This document shows, piece by piece, positions 1-7,297 of a stretch of DNA of 29,433 nucleotides. Under the pieces are notes generated by a model, which searched no databases, was not told the DNA's origin, and saw nothing but the letters and a program-made list of their open reading frames with translations. Location of the stretch: contig JBKHYG010000109.1 in assembly GCA_046565595.1 (NCBI GenBank), forward strand, positions 1-29,433. The letters are read 5' to 3'. The stretch's first letter is position 1, and each line of letters starts with the position of its first letter. Source of the DNA: JBKHYG01 sp046565595 (GTDB taxonomy: Bacteria > Actinomycetota > AC-67). The translations under genes and the position numbers were made by a program.

Positions 1-2
1 TC

Positions 3-575
3 GTCGCAGAGCGCGCGATCTCTCTCACGCGCGAACGATGCGTGCGAGAGCATCGTCCCACCGTCGTCGATGTCGGCACGGGCACCGGCGCGATAGCCCT
101 CGCCGTCGCCGCCGAGGCTCCCGACGCCCGGATATACGCGACCGAGTCGAGTGCGCTGGCCAGAGGCTGGGCGCTCAGGAACCTCGCTGCGACAGGCCTG
201 CGCGTGACCCTGCTGCCCGGAGAACTCTTGGCTCCGCTGCATCCCGCGCTCGGCGGCAACTGCGACCTCATCGTCGCGAACCTGCCCTACCTGTCCGAGG
301 ACGAATGGAACCAGGCCGAGCCGGAGGTACGCCGGTACGAGCCGAGGGAAGCTCTGGTGGGAGGCCCGACCGGTCTGGAACCGATCGTGGATCTGATCGA
401 GCAAGCCGAACACTGGTTGGCTCACGCAGGCTGGTTGCTGCTGGAGATCGGTGATACGCAAGGAGCCGAGGTCTCGAGGTTCATGAAGGCGCGCGGCTAT
501 CGCGAGATCCAGGTCCGTAAGGATCTGGCCGGGAGGGATCGGATGGTGGAGGGCAGATGGACGATGCTGTTGTAG
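3..575 (+). CDS. prmC: PrmC/HemK-type release factor glutamine N5-methyltransferase (5' truncated)
   Basis: PrmC methylates the Gln of the GGQ motif of peptide-chain release factors, using S-adenosylmethionine, in the cytoplasm. The frame is open to the window edge, and residues upstream of the internal GTG at 42 look like real PrmC sequence, so the gene begins outside the window. About 190 of the usual ~280 residues are present: the SAM-binding core is here and most of the N-terminal helical domain is missing. The SAM motif DVGTGTGAIAL is clear. The substrate-binding motif, normally NPPY, reads NLPY (nt 279-290), which is unusual. The stop overlaps sua5 by 19 bp, indicating translational coupling. 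In actinobacteria this gene normally follows prfA, so prfA probably lies just upstream. Another class I methyltransferase is possible, but the neighbours favour PrmC. Confidence 0.88.
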   Translation, partial: VAERAISLTRERCVREHRPTVVDVGTGTGAIALAVAAEAPDARIYATESSALARGWALRNLAATGLRVTLLPGELLAPLHPALGGNCDLIVANLPYLSEDEWNQAEPEVRRYEPREALVGGPTGLEPIVDLIEQAEHWLAHAGWLLLEIGDTQGAEVSRFMKARGYREIQVRKDLAGRDRMVEGRWTMLL

Positions 576-1201
576 AGCCTCAGGTCATACCGCTTCAGGG
601 AGATCCCGAGCCGGCTCTGGTTGCAGCCGTCGGTGCAGTCCGAGCCGGCGGTGTGATCGTGGTTCCAACCGACACCGTCTACGGGATCGCCGCGAACGCC
701 TTCGATCCTCAGGCGACACGCGAGATCTTCCGCATCAAGAGGCGTCCCCGCTCGCTGCCTCTACCGGTGCTCGTTTCCAGGCCACGCCAAGCTTGGGCTC
801 TGTGCTCGATCGTTCCAGACGCCGCCACCGCTCTCGCGTCCGCGTTCTGGCCGGGCGCCCTCACGATGATCCTTCCCGCCAACACCGAACTCGAGTGGGA
901 TCTTGGCGATGGCGGCGACACGCTCGCCGTCCGCATGCCACACCATCCCGAGTTACTGAGCCTGCTGGAACGCACTGGGCCACTGGCTTGCACGAGCGCC
1001 AACATCACCGGAGAGCCCACCGGGCAGACCATCTCGGAGATCGCGGACCGGTTGGACGGGGTCGCTCTGTACCTAGATGGTGGCGCTTCGACGCTCGATC
1101 AGGGCTCGACGATCGTCGATCTGACCGGGGTGGAGCCGAAGATCATCCGCGAGGGACCCATCGGAACCGATGCGGTCATGGCAGCGATCGCCGCGGGCTA
1201 G
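557..1201 (+). CDS. tsaC: L-threonylcarbamoyladenylate synthase (Sua5/YrdC/TsaC family)
   Basis: Makes threonylcarbamoyl-AMP from Thr, bicarbonate and ATP, the first step of t6A37 modification of ANN-decoding tRNAs. The 214-residue protein is a single YrdC domain without the C-terminal Sua5 extension, hence the TsaC-like length. Visible family signatures are VPTDTVYGIAANAF near residue 36, KRRPRSLPLPVLV near residue 60, and TSANITGEPT near residue 146. The ATG lies inside prmC, and the two genes overlap by 19 bp, as often seen in actinobacteria. Its stop TAG is embedded in a CTAG that also supplies the stop of the convergent hydrolase gene, a 4-bp overlap. Confidence 0.93.
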   Translation: MDDAVVEPQVIPLQGDPEPALVAAVGAVRAGGVIVVPTDTVYGIAANAFDPQATREIFRIKRRPRSLPLPVLVSRPRQAWALCSIVPDAATALASAFWPGALTMILPANTELEWDLGDGGDTLAVRMPHHPELLSLLERTGPLACTSANITGEPTGQTISEIADRLDGVALYLDGGASTLDQGSTIVDLTGVEPKIIREGPIGTDAVMAAIAAG

Positions 1202-2193
1202 GCGCAGGCCGGCACAGCCTCTGGGCGTGCCTGTAGCCAGCCGATCATGGACGCGTTGGTCTGCGCGGCGTTCTTGTGCAGCATGAACGAGTGACCCGCA
1301 TCCTCCACGATCATCGTCGTGAGATCATGGGCCGACACGAACAACGCCTCTTCCTGCTCGGCGAATGACGGCTCGAAGAGCAGGTCGTATTCGGCCAGGA
1401 CCAGCAGCGTCGGCGCGGTGATACGGTTCATCACATAGCGCGACGGCTGCGGTCCGATCGTGTACACCTCTCCCGAAGGCGTCAGGTTGCGAAGCTCGTT
1501 GTCCTTGGCCACGACCGCCGGATCGGCGTTGGGCAGGTGGTACATGTACTCGGTCCGCCCAGCTTCGTCGCCGCCGAACTCCTCGTAGTCGTCCTGTGCC
1601 GCGCGGACGAAGTCGCCGGTGAAGAAATCGGCCACGATCCGCTGCGAGGGGAAGTGGTGATAGGCGGTCGCGATCAACGCATCCGCTCCGTAGAGCGCTG
1701 CGGTCATCTCGCTGACCTCGGTGCCAGCCGAGTGCCCCATCAGTCCCACCTTCGCGAAGGAAGGTTTCGCGGCCGCTGCGTAGGTTCCGGTGCGCAACTG
1801 ATCCATCATCTGCCGGGTCATGTCCGCATAGCCTTCGACCGTCAACTTGTAGCCGTCGGGATGAGCGGATCTCCCGTAGCCCAGGCGGTCGATCGTGACG
1901 CTCGCGTAGCCAGCATCCGCCAGCGCCTTCACGGTCGAGTAGGTCTCGGGCTGGATGGGGAAGTCCCATCCCCAGGCTCCATAGGACAGTCCGTGCTGTA
2001 GCAGCAACACCCCGGCGCAACTGCCTTCCGGTAGAGACATGCGCCCGTAGATCTCGTAGGAGACACCTGGTTCGAGCGGGTTGGTCACGGTGAAGGTGAT
2101 CTCCTGCACGGTGGCCTCGGCCGTACTTGCCGTGGGCGAGTAGGAAGCGATCAGAGCGGCCGCGAACAAGGTTGTAGTGGTCATCCGGCGCAT
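1198..2193 (-). CDS. Secreted alpha/beta hydrolase
   Basis: A 331-residue protein with a signal peptide (MRRM then a hydrophobic stretch to about residue 25, likely cut near STAEA) followed by an alpha/beta-hydrolase fold. The oxyanion-hole region QHGLSYGAWG is at about 66-75. The nucleophile elbow GHSAG is at 153-157 (Ser155), with probable acid Asp270 and catalytic His301 (EDAGHSF). The substrate is unknown; an esterase or lipase acting outside the membrane is plausible. The start is supported by AAGGAGGA (complement of 2198-2205) just before the first ATG, though the ATG three codons later is also possible. It runs antisense between sua5 and the phosphatase, interrupting an otherwise co-oriented core cluster, so it looks like an insertion. 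Confidence 0.88.
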   Translation of the reverse strand: MRRMTTTTLFAAALIASYSPTASTAEATVQEITFTVTNPLEPGVSYEIYGRMSLPEGSCAGVLLLQHGLSYGAWGWDFPIQPETYSTVKALADAGYASVTIDRLGYGRSAHPDGYKLTVEGYADMTRQMMDQLRTGTYAAAAKPSFAKVGLMGHSAGTEVSEMTAALYGADALIATAYHHFPSQRIVADFFTGDFVRAAQDDYEEFGGDEAGRTEYMYHLPNADPAVVAKDNELRNLTPSGEVYTIGPQPSRYVMNRITAPTLLVLAEYDLLFEPSFAEQEEALFVSAHDLTTMIVEDAGHSFMLHKNAAQTNASMIGWLQARPEAVPACA

Positions 2194-2251
2194 GGGTTCC
2201 TCCTTAGGGTGCGATACCGTGTTCGTGCCCGTACCACCAACCTCCTGCCGC

Positions 2252-2257
2252 TACGAT
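2252..2257 (+). promoter_or_regulatory. Putative -10 hexamer (TACGAT) for a leaderless phosphatase mRNA
   Basis: TACGAT matches the actinobacterial TAnnnT -10 consensus and ends 7 nt before the ATG at 2265. No Shine-Dalgarno precedes that ATG. Transcription would therefore start at or next to the start codon. No convincing -35 is visible. This is inferred from spacing only. Confidence 0.45.
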
Positions 2258-2264
2258 CGAACCG

Positions 2265-2720
2265 ATGCGCGAGATCGTCTGTATCTGCTTCGGGAACATC
2301 TGTCGCTCTCCGATGATGGAAGCCTTGTTGCAGGCCGCCTTGGACGAGGTGGCCGGGCCCGGCGAGTTCCTGGTCACCGGCGCAGGGATCGGGGCCGACG
2401 ATGGCAGGCCGCCCAGCCAAGGGACCGTCAGATCGCTGAGCGCCCGAGGGATAGATGCTCGTAAGCACCGCAGTAGGCATCTGACGCCAACCATCGCCCG
2501 GGGCGCTTGGCGGATCTACGCGGCGGAGCGCTACCAGATCGAACATGCCCAGGCCCTGTTGCCGGCCGAACAGCGACACAAGGTGAGGCTCATGGGGAGC
2601 GAAGAGATCCCCGACCCGATCGGCAGCGGCCAAGCCATCTACGATCGGGTAGCAGAGCAGGTCGAGCGTCTGATCCCCGGCACGGTCGCCGAGATCCTGG
2701 CCGACGCCGAACAGGAGTGA
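2265..2720 (+). CDS. Low-molecular-weight protein-tyrosine phosphatase family protein
   Basis: A 151-residue cytoplasmic LMW-PTP/ArsC-fold protein. The P-loop near the N terminus reads C8-F-G-N-I-C-R14-S-P, the CX5R(S/T) catalytic signature, and the general acid Asp117-Pro118 lies in EEIPDPIG. Members dephosphorylate phosphotyrosine, or in related subfamilies phospho-arginine or arsenate; the sequence does not settle the substrate. In actinobacterial genomes a gene of this family often sits between sua5 and glyA, so the placement is normal. The start follows a TACGAT -10 by 7 nt, with no ribosome binding site. Divergent from the hydrolase (71-bp gap). Confidence 0.88.
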   Translation: MREIVCICFGNICRSPMMEALLQAALDEVAGPGEFLVTGAGIGADDGRPPSQGTVRSLSARGIDARKHRSRHLTPTIARGAWRIYAAERYQIEHAQALLPAEQRHKVRLMGSEEIPDPIGSGQAIYDRVAEQVERLIPGTVAEILADAEQE

Positions 2721-2730
2721 CGCTCTGACC

Positions 2731-2736
2731 TAGACT
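2731..2736 (+). promoter_or_regulatory. Putative -10 hexamer (TAGACT) upstream of rpiB-glyA
   Basis: A TAnnnT hexamer 30 nt before the rpiB GTG. It would give a leader of about 24 nt carrying the purine-rich ribosome binding site AAGGAAAGGAAG at 2749-2760. The -35 is not clear. This is a weak prediction. Confidence 0.35.
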
Positions 2737-2766
2737 CGCTCCTAGGCCAAGGAAAGGAAGCAACCG

Positions 2767-3228
2767 GTGCGAGTTGCCCTCGGATCAGATCACGCGGGAT
2801 TCCGCTACAAGACCCTGTTCAAGGCTGCGTTGGAAGGGTCAGGCCACGAGGTCCTGGATCTCGGCTGCCATACCGACCAGGAGCCATCCGACTACACGAT
2901 CGTGAGTGAGGATGTGGCCCGCGCCGTGGTCGAGGGTCGCGCCGAGCGAGGGATCATCGTCGCGGGAAGCGGCAACGGTGAAGCGATCGTCGCGAACAAG
3001 GTTCCTGGCGTGCGCGCGACGGTCTGCAACGACCAGTACACCGCCGAGATGGCTCGAGCCCACAACGACGCCAATGTCCTGTGCGTCGGTCAGCGCGCCT
3101 GCGGAGAGCCGGTTGCCCTACGGATCCTTCACACCTGGATGGACACCCCCTTCGAGGGTGGCAGGCATCAACCTCGGATCGACAACATCCACGCGCTGGA
3201 AGCACGCGTGGCCAAGGAGCAGGCATGA
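2767..3228 (+). CDS. rpiB: Ribose-5-phosphate isomerase B (actinobacterial Cys-less type)
   Basis: Interconverts ribose-5-phosphate and ribulose-5-phosphate in the pentose phosphate pathway. The 153-residue length is typical. Conserved parts are GSDHAGF at the N terminus, ANKVPGVRA at 76-84, HNDANVL at 99-105 and FEGGRHQPR at 129-137. Where enterobacterial RpiB has a catalytic Cys, this protein has A-GSGNGE (67-72). This is the pattern of the M. tuberculosis enzyme, in which the Glu (here Glu72) acts as the base and Ser stabilises the intermediate. The GTG start follows AAGGAAAGGAAG. The last bases overlap the glyA start as ATGA, so the two genes are translationally coupled. Confidence 0.93.
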   Translation: MRVALGSDHAGFRYKTLFKAALEGSGHEVLDLGCHTDQEPSDYTIVSEDVARAVVEGRAERGIIVAGSGNGEAIVANKVPGVRATVCNDQYTAEMARAHNDANVLCVGQRACGEPVALRILHTWMDTPFEGGRHQPRIDNIHALEARVAKEQA

Positions 3229-4493
3229 GCATCCAGGACTACTTCACCGCCCTCGCCGACGCCGACCCGCAGATCGCTCAGCTGATCGAGGCCGAGCAAC
3301 GCCGCGAGGCTGATGTCATCCGGCTCATCCCGAGCGAGAACTACGCGAGCCCAGCGGTGATGGCGGCCACCGGCAGCATCCTGCAGAACAAGTACTCCGA
3401 GGGGTACGCGGGTAAGCGTTACTACGAGGGTCAGCAGATCATCGACCAGGTGGAGACACTCGCCATCGAGCGCGCGAGGGAGGTCTTCGGAGTCGATCAC
3501 GCCAATGTGCAGCCCTATTCGGGCTCGCCCGCGAACCTCGCGGTGTATCTCGCCTTCCTGGAGCCAGGTGACAAGGTCCTCGGGCTGTCGCTACCGCACG
3601 GTGGCCACCTGACCCACGGTTGGGATGTCTCGATCACGGGCAGGTTCTTCGAGCCGGTTCGCTACGAGGTGGACCCGGAGACGCAACGCGTCGACCTCGA
3701 TCAGGTGCGCGAACTCGCGAAGCAGCATCGCCCCAAGGTCATCTTCTGCGGGGGGACCGCGATCCCTCGAACCATCGACTTCCCAGGATTCGCAGAGATC
3801 GCTCGAGAGGTAGACGCGGTACTCGTGGCCGACATCGCGCACATCGCCGGTCTGGTAGCGGGTGGAGCCCATCCCAGCCCGGTCGGCCATGCGGAGGTCA
3901 TCTCCACGACCACACATAAGACCCTTCGGGGCCCGCGCGGCGCGATGCTCATGTGTGACTCCCAACATGCCAAGGCCTTGGACAAGGCTGTGTTCCCAGG
4001 GCTGCAGGGCGGGCCGCACAACCACACGACGGCCGCGATCGCCGTCGCGTTGAAGGAAGCTGCGACCGACGACTTCAAGCTCTATGCGGGAAGCATCGTC
4101 GCCAACGCTCGTACGCTGGCGGCCTCGCTGTTGGACAAGGGCTTCGATCTGGTCAGCGGGGGGACCGACAACCACCTGATACTGATCGATCTGACCAACA
4201 AGCAGGTGCCTGGCAAGGTCGCCGCCAAGGCGCTAGATGCAGCGGGCCTGGAGTGCAACTACAACACGGTCCCCTTCGATCCGCGCAAACCCTTCGATCC
4301 CAGCGGGATCCGGATCGGGACCCCTGCGGTCACGACGCGCGGCATGGGCGAGCAAGAGATGGAGCAGATCGCGGCATGGATGGACGCGGTGATAGCGGCT
4401 CCCGAGGATCCGGACCTGCACGCGAAGATCGCGAACGAGGTCCGAGAGCTGTGCGCGGGCTTCCCGGCGCCGGGCGTCCTGGTCACGGGCTGA
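3225..4493 (+). CDS. glyA: Serine hydroxymethyltransferase
   Basis: PLP enzyme converting serine plus tetrahydrofolate into glycine plus 5,10-methylene-THF, the main one-carbon source. 422 residues, full length. The PLP Schiff-base lysine is Lys232 in STTTHKTLRGPRGA, with Asp203 and His206 (VADIAHIAGL) in the cofactor site and the N-terminal RLIPSENYASPAV block. The ATG at 3225 overlaps the rpiB stop (ATGA). An upstream in-frame extension to 3081 is open but lies wholly inside rpiB and has no homology, so I start at 3225. wecA follows after 23 bp. Confidence 0.96.
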   Translation: MSIQDYFTALADADPQIAQLIEAEQRREADVIRLIPSENYASPAVMAATGSILQNKYSEGYAGKRYYEGQQIIDQVETLAIERAREVFGVDHANVQPYSGSPANLAVYLAFLEPGDKVLGLSLPHGGHLTHGWDVSITGRFFEPVRYEVDPETQRVDLDQVRELAKQHRPKVIFCGGTAIPRTIDFPGFAEIAREVDAVLVADIAHIAGLVAGGAHPSPVGHAEVISTTTHKTLRGPRGAMLMCDSQHAKALDKAVFPGLQGGPHNHTTAAIAVALKEAATDDFKLYAGSIVANARTLAASLLDKGFDLVSGGTDNHLILIDLTNKQVPGKVAAKALDAAGLECNYNTVPFDPRKPFDPSGIRIGTPAVTTRGMGEQEMEQIAAWMDAVIAAPEDPDLHAKIANEVRELCAGFPAPGVLVTG

Positions 4494-4504
4494 GCCGCAC
4501 CCGA

Positions 4505-4510
4505 TAGTTT
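4505..4510 (+). promoter_or_regulatory. Putative -10 hexamer (TAGTTT) for a leaderless wecA mRNA
   Basis: TAGTTT lies between the glyA stop and the wecA GTG and ends 6 nt before that GTG, with no Shine-Dalgarno. It would give wecA its own leaderless transcript in addition to any read-through from glyA. Inferred from consensus and spacing. Confidence 0.42.
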
Positions 4511-4516
4511 CGCGCC

Positions 4517-5656
4517 GTGCTCGCATACGCGGTGACCGCAGGAGTGGCCATGCTGGTCGCCTTCGTGACGACCCCGCTCGTTCGCCGTTTCGCGCGTCGC
4601 CACGACATCATCGCCGTGCCGAGCGACCGCAAGGTTCATCAGGACCCGACCCCTCAGGCGGGAGGTGTGGCCATCCTGGTCGGCGTGCTCGCAGCCTTCC
4701 TGGCCGCCCTCGCCTTCCCCCACCTGCGCGACCTGTTCACCGGATCGCGAGAACTCCTTGGGATAGCGGGAGCGGCCACCCTCGTGACGCTGATCGGAGC
4801 CATCGATGACCATCGAGAACTCCGTCCTGGCACCAAGTTGGCAGGCGAGGTCGTCGCCGGAGGGTTGCTCGTCCTTGGCGGCGTCGAGGTCATCTACTTC
4901 TGGTTCCCGGGACTCGGTACGGTCGCGCTCAGCCCTGATCTGAGCGCGCTGGTGACCATCTTGTGGACCATCGCGGTCATCAACGCCGTGAACCTGATCG
5001 ACGGCCTGGATGGCCTGGCCGCTGGGGTGGTCGTCATCGCGAGTGCGTCGTTGCTCGTCTATGCCGTCTCCTCGACACCTCTCGAAGCGACCCCCACCGA
5101 GCTGCTCATGCTGGTGGTCGCCGCCGCCTGCATCGGGTTCCTTCCCCACAACTTCCACCCGGCGAGCATCTTCATGGGGGACGCAGGCAGCATGCTCCTC
5201 GGCCTGTTGCTGGCGAGCGGCACGGTGCTTGGATTCTCAAGGACAGACGAGCCTCGGTTCGTCGATGTCGCGGGCTTCGTCGTGCCGGTCCTCCTGCCGG
5301 TCCTGGTGCTGGCGATCCCACTAGCCGACGCCGCGTTCACGGTGTTCAGGCGGGTCAAGGGAGGCAGGTCGGTGTTCCATGGGGACAAGGAGCATCTGCA
5401 CCACCGGCTCTTCGACATGGCCAGGAACCACCGCACGGCCGTCGGCATCATCTACCTGTGGAGCGCACTCGTGGCTAGCGCGACCGTCTCCTTGGCCATA
5501 CTCCCGGGGGTGCCAGGCAGGGTCACGGCGCTAGCCTTCACCCTTGCCCTGATCACCAGCATCCTCATCGTGCCTAGAAGGCTCCGTCGAGGCGCTTCGC
5601 TTGAGAAAGATTTCACAAACTCTGCGGTCGCGGAGGTCGAAAGTGCCTCTGACTAG
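4517..5656 (+). CDS. wecA: Polyprenyl-phosphate GlcNAc-1-phosphate transferase (WecA/TagO/Rfe family)
   Basis: Integral membrane enzyme of the MraY/WecA superfamily that transfers a sugar-1-phosphate, usually GlcNAc-1-P, from a UDP-sugar to polyprenyl phosphate. This starts synthesis of cell-wall linkage units or surface polysaccharide. 379 residues with about ten hydrophobic segments. Superfamily motifs are PTPQAGG at 44-50, the Asp pair Asp97-Asp98, NAVNLIDGLDGLAAG at 156-170, FMGDAGS at 219-225 and HLHHRLF at 293-299. The HLHHRL motif and genome position (glyA-wecA-atp) point to the Rfe/WecA branch rather than MraY. GTG start at 4517, with no ribosome binding site and a -10-like TAGTTT 6 nt away. 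The C-terminal tail after residue ~355 is cytosolic and of lower GC. Confidence 0.9.
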   Translation: MLAYAVTAGVAMLVAFVTTPLVRRFARRHDIIAVPSDRKVHQDPTPQAGGVAILVGVLAAFLAALAFPHLRDLFTGSRELLGIAGAATLVTLIGAIDDHRELRPGTKLAGEVVAGGLLVLGGVEVIYFWFPGLGTVALSPDLSALVTILWTIAVINAVNLIDGLDGLAAGVVVIASASLLVYAVSSTPLEATPTELLMLVVAAACIGFLPHNFHPASIFMGDAGSMLLGLLLASGTVLGFSRTDEPRFVDVAGFVVPVLLPVLVLAIPLADAAFTVFRRVKGGRSVFHGDKEHLHHRLFDMARNHRTAVGIIYLWSALVASATVSLAILPGVPGRVTALAFTLALITSILIVPRRLRRGASLEKDFTNSAVAEVESASD

Positions 5657-5709
5657 GAGAAACGATTTCCGGCCCGGTTTGACGGGACCCTCGAAAGGCG
5701 GCTAGAAAC

Positions 5710-5964
5710 ATGGCGCATCCGGAACGCCGTTCGTCGTGGCAAGCGATGGTCGGCGCGGGGGCAGCGTGGGCCATGGTCGCCGATGTGGTGACTGGCACCG
5801 TGCTCTGGGGAGCGGTCGGCTACTGGCTGGACCGGCTCTGGGGCACGAGGCCTTGGCTCATGTCGATCGGGTTCATCATCGGCAACGCTGCAGGCGTATA
5901 TGCCGCCACCCTGCACCTTGCAAGGATGCGTGAAAAGACCGACCGGGGGACCGAAGAAGGATGA
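5710..5964 (+). CDS. AtpZ/AtpI-family small membrane protein of the ATP synthase operon
   Basis: An 84-residue protein with two predicted transmembrane helices (about 18-38 and 46-68) separated by the short GYWLDRLWGTRP loop. This is the pattern of the AtpZ/AtpI-like 'F0F1-ATPase subunit' family. Such proteins precede atpB in many bacteria and have been linked to c-ring assembly or Mg2+/Ca2+ transport. The function here is inferred from family and position only. It opens the ATP synthase operon; a purine-rich stretch (AAAGGCGG, about 10 nt upstream) may serve as its ribosome binding site. Its stop overlaps the next start (ATGA). Confidence 0.75.
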   Translation: MAHPERRSSWQAMVGAGAAWAMVADVVTGTVLWGAVGYWLDRLWGTRPWLMSIGFIIGNAAGVYAATLHLARMREKTDRGTEEG

Positions 5965-6377
5965 CGGGCGAGATCGTCATGGCCAGGAGCGCACTCATCT
6001 GGGGCTCCCTGGTCGCCGTGCCTGCCGCCCTGCTGGGCGGGATGCTCGGTTCCGCCGACACCGGCTTGAGCATCGGACTGGCTGCCCTCGTCGTGCTCGG
6101 AAATGTCGCCATCGCTGCGGCCTTCGCCTGGCTGGGCGACCGGCTCGGTGGCTGGGCGGCGCTGGTGATGGCACTACCTAGCTTCGCGGTACGCATGATC
6201 GCCGCCCTGCTGGCCCTGGTCTACCTGCGTAACCAGTCCTTCATCGAGGAAGGCGTCTTCGTCGCCAGCTTCGCGCTCTTCCTCACAGCCGCTCTTTTCC
6301 TCCAGAGCCGAACCTGGCGCAACACGCCATGGTTGGCTCGCGCATACGCGACCCAGAACCAGAAGGAGACCGTGTGA
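5961..6377 (+). CDS. atpI: AtpI-like ATP synthase I-chain protein
   Basis: 138 residues with four hydrophobic helices and little soluble sequence, in the position of the ATP synthase I gene. AtpI is not part of the finished enzyme; in studied bacteria it helps assembly or stability of the c-ring. Sequence conservation in this family is weak, so the call rests on topology, length and location between an AtpZ-like gene and atpB. ATGA overlap with the preceding stop, and its own TGA overlaps the atpB GTG, so all three are translationally coupled. Confidence 0.65.
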   Translation: MTGEIVMARSALIWGSLVAVPAALLGGMLGSADTGLSIGLAALVVLGNVAIAAAFAWLGDRLGGWAALVMALPSFAVRMIAALLALVYLRNQSFIEEGVFVASFALFLTAALFLQSRTWRNTPWLARAYATQNQKETV

Positions 6378-7249
6378 GTCTGCTCACCACAGCGACACTG
6401 CTCGCAGCCGAGACACCGCCGGGGGAGGAGGGGTATCCGTTCAAGGTCCCCGAGGTTGGGCTCCTGTTCAACTACGCCCCACTGATCCACTTCGATGCCC
6501 CCGGCTTCCTCTCGTTCCTGGCTCAGAAAGGGGGCGAGTTCGACGGCCAGATCATCATCACCTGGCCGATGCTCGTCCTGGCGGGCCTGACGGTCCTGCT
6601 CTTCTTGTTCTTCTGGGGCGCTTTCCGCCGCTTCAGGACCGTTCCACGCGGCACGCAGAATGTTGCCGAGGCCGGGGTGGACTTCGTCCGAGGTCAGATC
6701 ATCCAACCGATCCTGGGCAACCAGGGCGACAAGTGGCTCCCGGTCCTGGTGACGATGTTCTTCTGGATCTTCATCCTGAACCTGATGGGGATCATCCCCG
6801 GCATCCAGTTCCCGATCACCAGTCGTATGGCGATCCCGGCGCTGTTGGCGATCTTCGTATGGCTGGTCTACAACGGGGTGGGGATCGCCAACCAAGGGCC
6901 CGTTGGATACTTCAAGAACATGATGTTCCCGCCAGGTGTGCCGGCCCCGGTGTACATCCTGCTCGCGCCCCTCGAGTTCGTCTCTACGATCATCGTCCGG
7001 CCCTTCACGCTGGCGGTGCGTCTTTTCGCCAACATGGTTGCCGGACACATGGTCCTGGTCGTGATGTCGATCGCGGCCGCGACCTTCTGGGCAGCACAGA
7101 CCCCGATACACAAGGCGGTGGCGGTGCTTCCCTTCGCATTCGGGGCGGTCATGGTCGGCTTCGAGATCTTCGTCGCGGGCATGCAGGCATTCATCTTCAC
7201 GGTTCTCACCGCCGTTTACATCGCTGGAGCGCAGGAAGCGCACCACTAG
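6374..7249 (+). CDS. atpB: ATP synthase Fo subunit a
   Basis: Membrane stator subunit forming the two proton half-channels beside the c-ring. 291 residues with about six transmembrane helices. The essential Arg lies in RPFTLAVRLFANMVAGH, equivalent to E. coli Arg210 in its LRLFGNM context. The conserved FAFGAVMVGFEIFVAGMQAFIFTVLTAVYI stretch closes the protein. I start at GTG 6374, which overlaps the previous stop as GTGA and follows AGAAGGAGA (6361-6369). A longer in-frame extension to 6329 would sit inside the preceding gene and lacks support. Confidence 0.95.
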   Translation: MSLLTTATLLAAETPPGEEGYPFKVPEVGLLFNYAPLIHFDAPGFLSFLAQKGGEFDGQIIITWPMLVLAGLTVLLFLFFWGAFRRFRTVPRGTQNVAEAGVDFVRGQIIQPILGNQGDKWLPVLVTMFFWIFILNLMGIIPGIQFPITSRMAIPALLAIFVWLVYNGVGIANQGPVGYFKNMMFPPGVPAPVYILLAPLEFVSTIIVRPFTLAVRLFANMVAGHMVLVVMSIAAATFWAAQTPIHKAVAVLPFAFGAVMVGFEIFVAGMQAFIFTVLTAVYIAGAQEAHH

Positions 7250-7253
7250 ACAT

Positions 7254-7272
7254 CCGGGGACACGACCCCCGG
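7254..7272 (+). other. Short GC hairpin between atpB and atpE
   Basis: CCGGGG (7254-7259) pairs perfectly with CCCCGG (7267-7272) over a 7-nt loop in the 48-bp gap between atpB and atpE. No T-run follows, and the operon plainly continues, so this is not a normal terminator. A strong Shine-Dalgarno (AGGAGG at 7282-7287) follows. It may protect or define the 5' end of an atpE segment, whose product is needed in several-fold excess. The stem is seen directly; the role is inferred. Confidence 0.4.
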
Positions 7273-7297
7273 TGGACGCATAGGAGGAAGATCGATC

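Noticed and set aside
5679..5708. TTGACG and TAGAAA with an 18-bp spacer look like a sigma70 promoter for the atp operon.
   Set aside because: The -10 would end one base before the ATG at 5710, putting the start of transcription inside the gene. It could only be real if translation began at a later Met, so I did not annotate it.
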